Below are positions 6,662 to 15,025 of a DNA stretch of 64,000 nucleotides, piece after piece (within the stretch, counting starts at the first letter, position 1; each line of letters begins with the position of its first letter). The stretch comes from Verrucomicrobium sp. (lineage in GTDB: Bacteria > Verrucomicrobiota > Verrucomicrobiia > Methylacidiphilales > GAS474). The translations under genes were made by a program, and so were the position numbers. The DNA lies in NCBI GenBank assembly GCA_028283855.1, contig JAPWJX010000003.1:434001-498000 (forward strand), read 5' to 3'. Under the pieces are notes generated by a model. It was not told the DNA's origin and did no database searches. It worked only from the letters and a program-made list of their open reading frames with translations.

Positions 6662-9121
6662 ATGACCGCCGCGCCCGCCCCCGAACTCCTCGCCCCCGCG
6701 GGCGACTGGGATTGCGTCCGCGCCGCCGTCGCCAACGGGGCAGACGCCGTCTACTTCGGCCTGACCAAGTTCAACGCCCGGCTGCGGGCCGACAACTTCA
6801 CCCTGGAAGACCTGCCGAAGATCGTCGCCTACCTCCACGAGCGCGGCGTGAAGGGCTACGTGACGATGAACACCCTCCTCTTCCCCGGCGAGCTGGCGGA
6901 GGCGGAACAATTCCTCCTGGCCCTCGACCGGGCGGGGACCGACGCCATCATCGTCCAGGACCTGGGCCTGGCCGCCCTGGCCGCCGCCGCCGCGCCCGGC
7001 CTGGAAGTCCACGCCTCCACCCAGATGACCATCACCTCGCCCGAAGGGGCGCAGATCGCCGCGCGGCTGGGCGTCACCCGCGTCGTCCTGGCGCGGGAGC
7101 TTTCCTTGAGGGAAATGGAGCGCTTCCAGCACGAGGCCGGCTCGCTGCCGCTGGAAGTCTTCGTCCACGGCGCGCTCTGCGTCGCCTACTCCGGCCAGTG
7201 CCTGACCAGCGAGTCGCTGGGCCAGCGCAGCGCCAACCGGGGGGAATGCGCCCAGGCCTGCCGCCTTCCCTACGACCTCATCGTCGACGGCGCGCTGAAA
7301 GACCTGGGCGACAAACGCTACCTCCTCTCCCCGCAGGACCTCGCCGCCGTGGCGGAGATCCCGCAGCTGATCGAGCGCGGCGTCGCCAGCTTCAAGATCG
7401 AAGGCCGCCTCAAGTCCCCCGAATACGTCGCCGCCGTCTGCCAGGTCTACCGCAAGGCGATCGACGCCTCCCTGGCCGGACGCCCCGCCGCCCCCGACGC
7501 CGACGACCGGCGCAAGCTGGAACTGACCTTCTCCCGCGGCCTCTTCTCCGGCTGGATGCACGGCGTCGACCACCAGCAGCTCGTCCACGGCCGCCATTCC
7601 AACAAACGCGGCCCCCTGGCCGGGCGCGTCGCCGCCGTCGATGCGCGGCGGCAAACCGTGGAAATCGAATGGGAGGGCGAGCCCCTGCGCCCCGGCGACG
7701 GCATCCTCTTCGACGACGGCGGCGACCAGAACGCCCAGCAGGGCGGCCGCCTCTGGCAGGTGGCGGGAGGCCGGATTTCCTTCGAGCGGGGCCGGATCGA
7801 CTTCGCCCGCCTCGCCCCCGGCCAGGCCGTCTACCAAACGGACGACCCCCGGCTCGACGCCGCCCTGCGCCGCACCTTCGCCCAGGACGCCCCGCCCGCC
7901 GACCGGCCCCTTTCCTTCACCGTCTCCGGCAAGGCCGGCACGCCCCTGCGCCTCCGCGCGGAGGCGGGCGTCGGCGGCGTGGAACTCGATTCGGCCATGC
8001 CCCTGGAACCGGCCCGCACCCAGCCCCTCGACACGGCGCGGCTCCGCGCCCAGCTGGGGCGGCTCGGGGGCAGCGGCTTCACCCTGGCCGCGCTGGAAAA
8101 CGGATTGGAAGGCCAGGTCGTCCTCCCCGTCGCGGAACTCAACCGCCTCCGCCGCGAGGCCGTCGCCGCGCTGGGAAAAGCCGCGCCCGCTCCCGCCGCC
8201 ATCCGCGCGCCGTCCGCGCCCGTCCTGCAGCGGCTCCTTCCCGCGCGTCCCGCGCCGCAGCCCGGCCCCGCCGCCTGCGCCGTCCTCTGCCGCTCCCTGG
8301 AACAGCTCGGCGCCCTCCTGGAAGCGGGCGCGCGGACCCTCTACGTCGATTTCGAGGACATCCGCCGCTATAAAGAGGCTGTTTCCCTTGTCCGGGAAAC
8401 CCCCGGCGCGCTCGTCTACCTCGCCACCCCGCGCATCCAGAAATCGGGCGAGCAGGGCTTCTTCAAACTGATCGAGAACGCCGCCCCGGACGGCGTCCTC
8501 ATCCGCAACCTGGGCGCGCTCCACCACTTCCGCGCGTCCCCCCTGCGGAAAGTCGGCGACTTCTCCCTCAACGTCGCCAACCCCCTCACCGCGCAGCTCC
8601 TCATGGCGCCGGAGTGGGGCCTGGAGCGGGTCACCGCCTCCTACGACCTCAACGCCCGCCAGCTGGCCGACCTCCTGGCCGCTTGCCCGCCGGAATGGCT
8701 GGAAGTCGTCCTCCACCAGCACATGCCCATGTTCCACATGGAGCACTGCGTCTTCGCCGCCTTCCTTTCCGAAGGGAAAGACCACACCACCTGCGGCCGC
8801 CCGTGCGACCGCCACCAGATCGCCGTCCGCGACCGCGTGGGGGCTACCCACCCCGTCCTGGCCGACGTCGGCTGCCGCAACACCGTCTACCACGGCCGCG
8901 CCCAGAGCGGCGCCGCCTTCCTGGAAGAGTTCCGCGCCCTCGGCGCGCGGCACTTCCGGCTGGAACTGCTGCGGGAAGACGCCGCCGCCACGCGCCGGGT
9001 CTACGAGAGCTACGTCCGCCTCCTGGCGGGCGACCTCTCCCCCGCCACCCTCCGCGCCCAGCTCCAGGTGGCCGACCAGCTCGGCGTCACCAGCGGAACG
9101 TTGACCGTCCTCGGCAAATAG
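6662..9121 (+). CDS. U32 peptidase-family protein, RlhA/YhbU-like RNA hydroxylation factor
   Basis: This 819-residue protein opens with ELLAPAGDWDCVRAAVANGA and DAVYFGL, the TIM-barrel-like start of family U32. The U32 signature EVFVHGALCVAYSGQCLTSE lies at about residue 168, with further conserved cysteines in ANRGECAQACRLPYDL. Despite the peptidase name, characterised members (RlhA, TrhP) support hydroxylation of 23S rRNA or tRNA. The length and the C-terminal half, with clustered cysteines in FHMEHCVFAAF and CGRPCDRH, fit the larger RlhA-like/DUF3656 type rather than the short TrhP type. It is divergent from the ATPase gene across a 66-base gap. Which RNA it modifies cannot be told from sequence. 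Confidence 0.85.
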   Translation: MTAAPAPELLAPAGDWDCVRAAVANGADAVYFGLTKFNARLRADNFTLEDLPKIVAYLHERGVKGYVTMNTLLFPGELAEAEQFLLALDRAGTDAIIVQDLGLAALAAAAAPGLEVHASTQMTITSPEGAQIAARLGVTRVVLARELSLREMERFQHEAGSLPLEVFVHGALCVAYSGQCLTSESLGQRSANRGECAQACRLPYDLIVDGALKDLGDKRYLLSPQDLAAVAEIPQLIERGVASFKIEGRLKSPEYVAAVCQVYRKAIDASLAGRPAAPDADDRRKLELTFSRGLFSGWMHGVDHQQLVHGRHSNKRGPLAGRVAAVDARRQTVEIEWEGEPLRPGDGILFDDGGDQNAQQGGRLWQVAGGRISFERGRIDFARLAPGQAVYQTDDPRLDAALRRTFAQDAPPADRPLSFTVSGKAGTPLRLRAEAGVGGVELDSAMPLEPARTQPLDTARLRAQLGRLGGSGFTLAALENGLEGQVVLPVAELNRLRREAVAALGKAAPAPAAIRAPSAPVLQRLLPARPAPQPGPAACAVLCRSLEQLGALLEAGARTLYVDFEDIRRYKEAVSLVRETPGALVYLATPRIQKSGEQGFFKLIENAAPDGVLIRNLGALHHFRASPLRKVGDFSLNVANPLTAQLLMAPEWGLERVTASYDLNARQLADLLAACPPEWLEVVLHQHMPMFHMEHCVFAAFLSEGKDHTTCGRPCDRHQIAVRDRVGATHPVLADVGCRNTVYHGRAQSGAAFLEEFRALGARHFRLELLREDAAATRRVYESYVRLLAGDLSPATLRAQLQVADQLGVTSGTLTVLGK

Positions 9122-9136
9122 CTTTTAAATCGTTCC

Positions 9137-9670
9137 ATGGCCCCGGAAATCACGCCGCTGCGCACCGCCCTCCTCAACGCCGTCACCGTCCTGGGCCGCT
9201 CCGCCGCCGAGTCGGCCAAAGACCTGGGCCGCGCGATCCGGGAAAACCCGCCGCTCCTCGGCAAAGTCCTCCTCAAGGCGCTGCCGGGCGTCGGCTTCGC
9301 GCCCGCCGCCGTCGACACCCGCCTGGCTTACGAGAACTGGCGCGCCTTCCGCGCGTGGGACGAAAACCGCCCCACCAAAGACGACGCCCACATCGAAACC
9401 CGCTCCACCCTGGCCGCGGAATTCCTCGTCAAGGGCGCGCAGGCCGCGCTGCTGACCGCCAGCGCCTTCTCCGCCGCCGTCGGGGCCAACCTCGTCCACC
9501 ATCAGCACCCCGTGGCCGCCGCGCCCTTCCTGGCCGCCGGCGCGGCGGGGCAGGCCGCCGCCCTCCTCTTCCTGGAAGCGGAGGCGGTGCCGGAAGTCGC
9601 CGCCGCGCGGCGCTCCTCCCGCGTCCTGCTGCGCCAAGCCGCTGCCGGTCCCGGCCGCGTCCGGGACTAG
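9137..9670 (+). CDS. small hydrophobic helical protein, distant member of the 22-25 kb family
   Basis: This 177-residue protein is of unknown function. It carries VLLKALPGVG (about 44-53), the same motif seen in the 22-25 kb proteins (for example ALLKAVPVVG). A polar stretch follows (DENRPTKDDAHIE), then two hydrophobic Ala-rich segments (about 99-120 and 123-145). There is no signal peptide. It begins 15 bases after the U32 gene and its stop overlaps the recQ stop on the other strand. The Ala-rich composition could make the similarity to the other proteins partly convergent. Confidence 0.6.
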   Translation: MAPEITPLRTALLNAVTVLGRSAAESAKDLGRAIRENPPLLGKVLLKALPGVGFAPAAVDTRLAYENWRAFRAWDENRPTKDDAHIETRSTLAAEFLVKGAQAALLTASAFSAAVGANLVHHQHPVAAAPFLAAGAAGQAAALLFLEAEAVPEVAAARRSSRVLLRQAAAGPGRVRD

Positions 9671-11484
9671 CTCTCCCGCAGATAATCCCGCACGGAGGCG
9701 GCGAAGGCGGCGCCGAATTCCTCCAGTTTCTTCTGCCCCACGCCGCTCACCCGGCGCATGGCGTCGAGGTCCGTCGGCTGGTCGCGCGCCATGATGCGCA
9801 GCGTCACGTCGGAAAAGATCACGTAGGCGGGCACGTCCCGCGCGTCGGCCAGCTCCTTGCGCAGGACGCGCAGGCGGTTGAAGAGGATCTCGTCGCAGGA
9901 AATGGCGCCCCGGTCCCGCCTGTCAGGCCGCGCCTTCGCCTGGGCCAGCGGCTTGGTGAGGGAGATGGGCGTCCGCTCCCGCAGGACGGCGCCCCCCTCC
10001 GGCGTCAGCTCCAGGACGGAGAACTGCCCCTCGCTCTGGCGCAGATAGCCCGCGCGCAAAAGCTGGCGGCCGATCTCCTGCCACTGGGCGCGCGGCAGCT
10101 CCTTGCCGATGCCGTAGGTGGAGAGCTTGTCGTGGCCCCAGCGCTTCACCTTCTCGCTCTGCGCGCCGGTCAGCACCTCGACGACGTGGGCCAGCCCCAC
10201 GGAAAAGCCGCCGCCCTGCTTGATCCGGTAGACGCAGGAGAGGAGCTTTTGGGCGGGGATCGTCCCGTCGTACGTCTCGCGCGGCTCCAGGCAGTTGTCG
10301 CACGCGCCGCAGCCGCCCGGCTCCACCGCCTCGCCGAAGTATTCCAAAAGCGCCGCCCGGCGGCAGCCGCTGGCCTCCGCGTAATGAAGCATTTGCTGGA
10401 GCTGGGCCGAGGCGACGCGGCGCTCCTCCTCGCTCCCCTTCTCCTCGATGAATCGGCGCTGCTTCACCGCGTCCCCGGCGCTGAAGAAAAGAAGGCATTC
10501 GGCGGGCAGGCCGTCGCGGCCCGCGCGGCCCGTTTCCTGGTAGTATCCCTCGATGTTCTTCGGCAGGTCGTAGTGGACGACGTAGCGCACGTTCGGCTTG
10601 TTGATGCCCATGCCGAAGGCGATCGTCGCGCAGACGACGCGCACCTCGTCCCTTAGAAAAAGCTCCTGGGACCGGGCGCGCTCGGCGGCGTCGAGGCCCG
10701 CATGGTACGCGCGGGCGGGCACGCCGTCCGCCTGGAGCTTCTGCGCGACGGCCTCCGCCCCCTTCCGGCTCTGGCAGTAGACGATGCCCGCCTCCCCGCG
10801 CCGGGGGCCGCTCTCCAGCCACTCGACGAGCTGGTCGTACGCGCCGCTCTTCGGCGTGACGCGGTAGGTCAGGTTGGGCCGGTTGAAGCTGGCGACGAAG
10901 TGGCGCGCCTTCTCCAGCCCCAGGAGGGCGGCGATGTCCCCGCGCACGCGCGGGGTGGCGGTGGCGGTCAGGGCCAGGACGGGGACCTTCGGGAAGCGGC
11001 GGCGGAGCGTGGAGATCTGCCGGTATTCGGGCCGGAAATCGTGCCCCCACTCGCTGATGCAATGCGCCTCGTCGACCGCCAGAAGGGAGAGGCCCCACGC
11101 CTCCAGGTTCTCCAGGAGGCCCGGCAGCATGAGCCGCTCCGGCGCGGCGTAGAGAAGCTTGTATTCCCCCCGGTGGAGGCCGCGCAGGCGGGCGCGGGCC
11201 TCCGCCTCGTCCAGGGTGGAATTGAGATAGGTGGCCGCCACGCCCGCCGCCTGGAGACTGTCCACCTGGTCCTTCATGAGGGCGATGAGCGGGGAGACGA
11301 CGACGGTGAGCCCCGGCAGGACCAGAGCAGGCAGCTGGAAGCAGAGGGACTTGCCGCCGCCCGTCGGCAGGAGGGCCAGGGCGTCGCGGCCCGCCAGGAT
11401 CTCCTCCATGATCTCCCGCTGGAGCGGGCGGAAGGAGTCGAACCCGAAGGTCTCCTTGAGGGCGGCGGCGAGGCGGTCGGGCAT
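9667..11484 (-). CDS. recQ: ATP-dependent DNA helicase RecQ
   Basis: This 605-residue superfamily 2 helicase unwinds DNA 3' to 5' in recombination and repair. It has Walker A (LLPTGGGKSLCFQLPAL), a DEAH box (AVDEAHCISEWGHDFRPEY) and motif VI (QETGRAGRDGLPAECLLFF). The RecQ zinc-binding cysteines are in EASGCRRAALLEYF and GGCGACDNCLEP. A winged-helix domain follows, and a C-terminal HRDC domain contains RVSGVGQKKLEEFG. The ATG at 11482-11484 gives MPDRLAAALKETFGFDSFR, matching the usual N-terminus; 65 upstream in-frame codons do not. All canonical domains are present. It is divergent from the thioredoxin-like gene. Confidence 0.96.
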   Translation of the reverse strand: MPDRLAAALKETFGFDSFRPLQREIMEEILAGRDALALLPTGGGKSLCFQLPALVLPGLTVVVSPLIALMKDQVDSLQAAGVAATYLNSTLDEAEARARLRGLHRGEYKLLYAAPERLMLPGLLENLEAWGLSLLAVDEAHCISEWGHDFRPEYRQISTLRRRFPKVPVLALTATATPRVRGDIAALLGLEKARHFVASFNRPNLTYRVTPKSGAYDQLVEWLESGPRRGEAGIVYCQSRKGAEAVAQKLQADGVPARAYHAGLDAAERARSQELFLRDEVRVVCATIAFGMGINKPNVRYVVHYDLPKNIEGYYQETGRAGRDGLPAECLLFFSAGDAVKQRRFIEEKGSEEERRVASAQLQQMLHYAEASGCRRAALLEYFGEAVEPGGCGACDNCLEPRETYDGTIPAQKLLSCVYRIKQGGGFSVGLAHVVEVLTGAQSEKVKRWGHDKLSTYGIGKELPRAQWQEIGRQLLRAGYLRQSEGQFSVLELTPEGGAVLRERTPISLTKPLAQAKARPDRRDRGAISCDEILFNRLRVLRKELADARDVPAYVIFSDVTLRIMARDQPTDLDAMRRVSGVGQKKLEEFGAAFAASVRDYLRES

Positions 11485-11554
11485 AAGTCGGGACCCGCCA
11501 TTTTCCACAAGGGCGAATTGATCTCCAACGGAAATCGCTCTACCTTCGCGCTTC

Positions 11555-12112
11555 ATGGCCCTGACCCCCTCGACCATGCTTCCGCTGGGCACCGCTGCGC
11601 CCGACTTTTCCCTCCCCGACGTCGTCACCGGCAAGACCGTCGCCCGGGCCTCCTTCGACGGCCAGGCCCTCCTGGTCATCTTCCTCTGCCGCCACTGCCC
11701 CTACGTGAAGCACGTCGAGCACGAGCTTTCCAAGCTGGGCTACGACTACGCGGCGGGGAACATCGCCATCGTCGGCATCAGCGCGAACGACGCGGAGGCC
11801 TACCCCGCCGACGCCCCGGCATCCCTGGCCGAATGGGCCAAGGCCGCCGACATCGCCTTCCCCATCCTCTACGACGAGACCCAGGCCGTCGCCCGCGCCT
11901 ACCACGCCGCCTGCACCCCCGATTTCTTCCTCTTCGACGCCGCGCACAAGCTGGCCTACCGCGGCCAGCTGGACAACAGCCGCCCCGGCAACGGCATCCC
12001 CGTCACCGGGGCCGACCTCCGCTACGCCATGTGCGCCGTCCTGGACGGCCGCCACCCCAGCTCCCTGCAAAAGCCGAGCCTGGGGTGCAACATCAAGTGG
12101 AAGGCCGCTTAG
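11555..12112 (+). CDS. thioredoxin-fold redoxin (PRX-like family)
   Basis: This 185-residue thioredoxin-fold protein begins LPLGTAAPDFSLPDVVTG, the AhpC/TSA-Redoxin start. The active site is CRHCPYVKHVEHE (a CxxC at about 45-48), preceded by LLVIFL. The rest (FPILYDETQAVARAYHAACT, then PDFFLFDAAHKLAYRG) follows the PRX-like-1 group. It has no signal peptide, so a cytoplasmic thiol-disulfide or peroxide-related role is likely. The substrate is unknown. It is divergent from recQ with 70 bases between the starts. MLPLG, seven codons in, is a possible alternative start. Confidence 0.85.
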   Translation: MALTPSTMLPLGTAAPDFSLPDVVTGKTVARASFDGQALLVIFLCRHCPYVKHVEHELSKLGYDYAAGNIAIVGISANDAEAYPADAPASLAEWAKAADIAFPILYDETQAVARAYHAACTPDFFLFDAAHKLAYRGQLDNSRPGNGIPVTGADLRYAMCAVLDGRHPSSLQKPSLGCNIKWKAA

Positions 12113-12167
12113 CCCTTCCGTATTACGCCCTTGCGGAGCCGGGGGCGGCTGGTACCGTGGACGGACT

Positions 12168-13082
12168 ATGAAGCGTTTGCTCCTGATCGCCGGGCTCTCC
12201 GGCCTCCTCGCCCTCGGAGGATGCCAAAAGGACGACAAGACCCTGGCCGCCGAAGACGACACCAATCCCTACTTCCACGCCGCGCTCACCGCCATCCAGG
12301 AGCGCAACTTCACCGAGGCCGCCCGCTCCTACGAGGCCGCCCTGCGCGCCAACCCGAACGTCGCCCAGGCCCACTACGAGCTGGGCCTCCTCGACTCCGA
12401 CCACCTGAACGACCCGCTCGGCGCGATGTACCACCTGGCCCAGTACCTCAAGGCCCGGCCCACCGCAGACAACGCCGCCAAGGCCCAGGAGCGGCTGAAC
12501 TCCGCGGAAATCAACTTCGCCGCCACCCTGCCGAACTCCCCCGTGCAGAACGCGCAGGCCTTCGCCGCCCTGCAGAGCGACAACCAGAACCTGCGCAACG
12601 AGTTCGAGGCCGCCAACCAGCGGATCAACGACCTCTCCGCCAAGCTCGCCGCCACGCAAAAGGAGCTGGCCGCCGCCGCGCCCAACATCACCCCCGCCGA
12701 CACCAACGCCCCCGGCGCCGCCCCGGCGCCCGCGCCCGCCGCGGAAACGGCCCCCGCCGCCGGCACCCCGCCGCCGCCCGTGCCCGCCACGGTCATTCCC
12801 GCGCCCGTCCCGGCCCCGTCGGCCACCGTCGGCCAGACCTACGCCATCGCCCCCGGCGACACCCTCTGGAAAATCGCCAAGAAATTCTACCCCGGACACA
12901 TCAACGAGGGCATCGAGCGAATCAAGCTGGCCAACGCCGCCGCGCTGCCCGCCGGAAAGCCGCTGAAGATCGGCGCCCAGATCGTCATCCCCGCGGCGGG
13001 CGCGCCGCTGCCGCCGCCCGCTCCGGCCATCCCAGCCGCCGACGCGCCCCCCGCGCCGGAACCGCAACCCACCGCCCCCTAA
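12168..13082 (+). CDS. LysM-domain lipoprotein with TPR and coiled coil
   Basis: A lipoprotein signal (MKRLLLIAGLSGLLALGGC, lipobox LGGC with Cys19) begins this 304-residue protein. A TPR-like pair of helices follows (about 33-100: ALTAIQERNFTEAARSYEAA), then a coiled coil (about 120-170) and an Ala/Pro-rich linker. A LysM domain (about 222-280: YAIAPGDTLWKIAKKFYPGH) binds peptidoglycan. The protein is therefore likely lipid-anchored in the periplasm with its C-terminus on the cell wall. It is first of four tightly spaced plus-strand genes encoding envelope proteins. The precise role is unknown; structural tethering is inference. Confidence 0.85.
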   Translation: MKRLLLIAGLSGLLALGGCQKDDKTLAAEDDTNPYFHAALTAIQERNFTEAARSYEAALRANPNVAQAHYELGLLDSDHLNDPLGAMYHLAQYLKARPTADNAAKAQERLNSAEINFAATLPNSPVQNAQAFAALQSDNQNLRNEFEAANQRINDLSAKLAATQKELAAAAPNITPADTNAPGAAPAPAPAAETAPAAGTPPPPVPATVIPAPVPAPSATVGQTYAIAPGDTLWKIAKKFYPGHINEGIERIKLANAAALPAGKPLKIGAQIVIPAAGAPLPPPAPAIPAADAPPAPEPQPTAP

Positions 13083-13088
13083 TCCGCC

Positions 13089-13706
13089 ATGCCCCCCGCC
13101 AAGCCCTTTGATCCCCGCGAGGACGAGCTGCTGCCGCCCGAGCGCGAGCACCTCTCCGTCGATGACGTCAACCTGAAGGTCCAGCAGGCCGAGGAAGTCC
13201 TCCTCGACCTGGAACGCCGCCGCGAGCAGATCGAGCGGCAGAAGCGCCAGCTGGAAGAAATCCGCCGCAAGCAGTACGAGTTCGAGGAAGGCCAGCGCCA
13301 GGTCCTCGAGCGGCTCAAGCGCGGCCTGGTCCTCCTGACCCAGCAGGAATTCGAGCTGAAGCGGGAGGGAGAGGAAGTCACAACCATCCGCACCTCCTTC
13401 ACCGAGCACCTCCGCCAGCTGGAAACCATCCGCCCCCAGACCTGGGATCCCGCCGATTTGGAGCACGAGCTGACCCACGCCCTGGCCATCGTCGACCAGG
13501 CCAAGGGCGCCTACTCCCAGGCGCAGACCCGCCTGGAGACCGCCTCCGTCCGCCACCACGCCCACCTGGAAGACGGCACCTTCGCCGAGGGCGGCGCGCC
13601 CATCTCCGCTTTCTGGAACAAAGTCGGCGCCGGCTTCGCCTATTCCCTGCCGCTCCTCATCGGCCTCTTCCTCCTGGGCCTCTTCGTCCGGATCCTGTTC
13701 AAGTAA
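13089..13706 (+). CDS. tail-anchored coiled-coil membrane protein
   Basis: This 205-residue protein is of unknown function. A long, strongly charged coiled coil (about 25-100: VQQAEEVLLDLERRREQIER and onward) is followed by a second helical region. A C-terminal hydrophobic segment (about 180-203: SLPLLIGLFLLGLFVRILFK) ends the protein, so it is probably tail-anchored in the inner membrane with a cytoplasmic coiled coil. It starts 6 bases after the LysM lipoprotein gene, and its stop overlaps the start of the next gene by one base (TAATG), indicating translational coupling. Confidence 0.75.
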   Translation: MPPAKPFDPREDELLPPEREHLSVDDVNLKVQQAEEVLLDLERRREQIERQKRQLEEIRRKQYEFEEGQRQVLERLKRGLVLLTQQEFELKREGEEVTTIRTSFTEHLRQLETIRPQTWDPADLEHELTHALAIVDQAKGAYSQAQTRLETASVRHHAHLEDGTFAEGGAPISAFWNKVGAGFAYSLPLLIGLFLLGLFVRILFK

Positions 13707-14014
13707 TGGCGTTCGGCGCGGACCCCTTCAAGCGCCGCGCGCGCGACCTGGACAAGGAAGAGCAGGCCCTGGCGGACCACCTGGCCTCCCTGCGCGAGGA
13801 GCTCGACCGGCTCAAGAACCCCCCCAAGCCGGAGCCGAAGCCCCCCGTTTGGAAGCCCGAACTGCGCCCCAGCGACGCGCGCCGCATCGAGCGGGAGTCG
13901 GTCCGCCGCGCCGAGCGCGTCCACGGCGCGCAGCGCCGCCGGGACCGCATCCGCTTCTTCGTCTCCGCCGGGCTGCTCCTGCTCCTCCTCCTCTGGCTCG
14001 TCAAACGCATGTGA
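13706..14014 (+). CDS. small tail-anchored coiled-coil protein
   Basis: This 102-residue protein repeats the plan of its upstream neighbour at half size. It has a charged helical N-terminal half (RRARDLDKEEQALADHLASL), a Pro/Lys linker (about 35-50: PPKPEPKPPVWKPE) and a C-terminal transmembrane segment (FFVSAGLLLLLLLWLVKRM). It overlaps the preceding stop by one base, and the next gene begins one base after its TGA. The tight spacing supports a common function. No known family is recognised. Confidence 0.7.
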   Translation: MAFGADPFKRRARDLDKEEQALADHLASLREELDRLKNPPKPEPKPPVWKPELRPSDARRIERESVRRAERVHGAQRRRDRIRFFVSAGLLLLLLLWLVKRM

Positions 14015-14015
14015 G

Positions 14016-14477
14016 ATGGAAACACCGCCCCCCAATGAAGCCGCCGTCCTGAGCCGCCTGCGCGGCGCCTACGGCCCCTCCGCGCGCGACCGGGTCGGCC
14101 GCTGGATCTTCGCCCTCTTCTTCCTGGGATTCTGCGCGCCCCTCTGCTGGATCTTCGCCGCCGGGCAGATGCCGCCGCCCCCCGGCCATCTCCCCACCGT
14201 CCTGGCCACCTGGATGCTGATGCCCTTTTCCATCGCCCTGGGGCTCTTCGCCCTCCTGGTTCCCCACCCCACCTACTTCTTCACGGGGGATGCCGTCGTC
14301 GCCCGGCGCGGGCGGAAGGAATTGTGGAAAGCCCCGCTTTCCGAAATCGCGCGCGCCGAGCGGCTCGACGAAAAATCGAACGAGCAGGTCCTCCTCCTCG
14401 CCGCCGCCGACGGCCGGGAATGGCGGCTTAACCTCTATCCCGAGCTGCGCCGCGCCTGGCGCGCGGCGCTTCACTAA
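14016..14477 (+). CDS. two-helix membrane protein with C-terminal PH-like region
   Basis: This 153-residue protein has two hydrophobic segments (about 30-50, WIFALFFLGFCAPLCWIFAA, and about 62-84). A C-terminal soluble part reads YFFTGDAVVARRGRKELWKA, then DGREWRLNLYP. Alternating beta-strand-like residues around a basic patch resemble bacterial PH-like (YcxB/DUF-type) domains, though this is weak. It is last in the four-gene envelope operon. Its 3' end overlaps the next, convergent gene by 50 bases. Confidence 0.65.
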   Translation: METPPPNEAAVLSRLRGAYGPSARDRVGRWIFALFFLGFCAPLCWIFAAGQMPPPPGHLPTVLATWMLMPFSIALGLFALLVPHPTYFFTGDAVVARRGRKELWKAPLSEIARAERLDEKSNEQVLLLAAADGREWRLNLYPELRRAWRAALH

Positions 14478-15015
14478 CCGGCGCTCCGGGCCGCTCCGGG
14501 TGGAGCCGCGCCCATTCCCGCAAGTCGCGGACGATCGGCGCCTGCCACAGGCGCGCGTCCTTGTCCCACGCGGCGGTGAGCAGGGAGACGCAGCAAGCGG
14601 TGACGAAGGCCTCCCCCATGCCGCGCAGATGGGTCCGCGTGGAAGCGGCGGCGATGCCGTGCCGCACCAGGTCGGTCGCGAATGTCCCGGCCTCGTAAAG
14701 ATTGTAGCCCGCCGCGCCGAGGCCCAGGAAACCGTAGGCGCGGGTGCGGACGCCCAAGCCCTTCAGGGCGGCGCCGTGCTTGGAGACAATCGCCTCCGTC
14801 CGCTCCCGATCCTCCGGCGCCACGCGTCCCCGGCGGAAGGTGACGGAAACGCCGCCGTTCTTTTCCTCGATGAGGTCCGGTTCCCGCGTCAGCGCGTGGC
14901 CGACGGAGGCGAGCACCGCCCCCTTGAACCCCTGGCGCACCGCGCCCCAGACGGGAAGCCCGTCCTGGAGGCCGTTGAGGAACGCCCGCGTATCGTCCTG
15001 ATAAGCGCTGCCCAT
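14428..15015 (-). CDS. small helical protein, possible distant member of the small-protein family
   Basis: This 195-residue protein is of unknown function. The N-terminal part contains GLPVWGAVRQGFKGAVLASV (about 19-38), a loose version of the P-x-x-G motif of the 22-25 kb proteins. A charged region follows (DLIEEKNGGVSVTFRRGRVA), then hydrophobic Ala/Gly-rich helices (about 105-150: YGFLGLGAAGYNLYEAGTFA). No signal peptide is seen. It ends inside the convergent upstream gene (50-base overlap) and lies 10 bases downstream of smc, so it may be read from the smc transcript. Membership in the family is uncertain. Confidence 0.55.
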   Translation of the reverse strand: MGSAYQDDTRAFLNGLQDGLPVWGAVRQGFKGAVLASVGHALTREPDLIEEKNGGVSVTFRRGRVAPEDRERTEAIVSKHGAALKGLGVRTRAYGFLGLGAAGYNLYEAGTFATDLVRHGIAAASTRTHLRGMGEAFVTACCVSLLTAAWDKDARLWQAPIVRDLREWARLHPERPGAPVSEAPRARRGAARDRG

Positions 15016-15025
15016 AAGAAAAAGC

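Noticed and set aside
6596-8953. Upstream extension of the copper ATPase frame
   Set aside because: The frame stays open far upstream, but that part is antisense to the U32 gene. The ATPase family N-terminus (HMA domain) begins at 6595.
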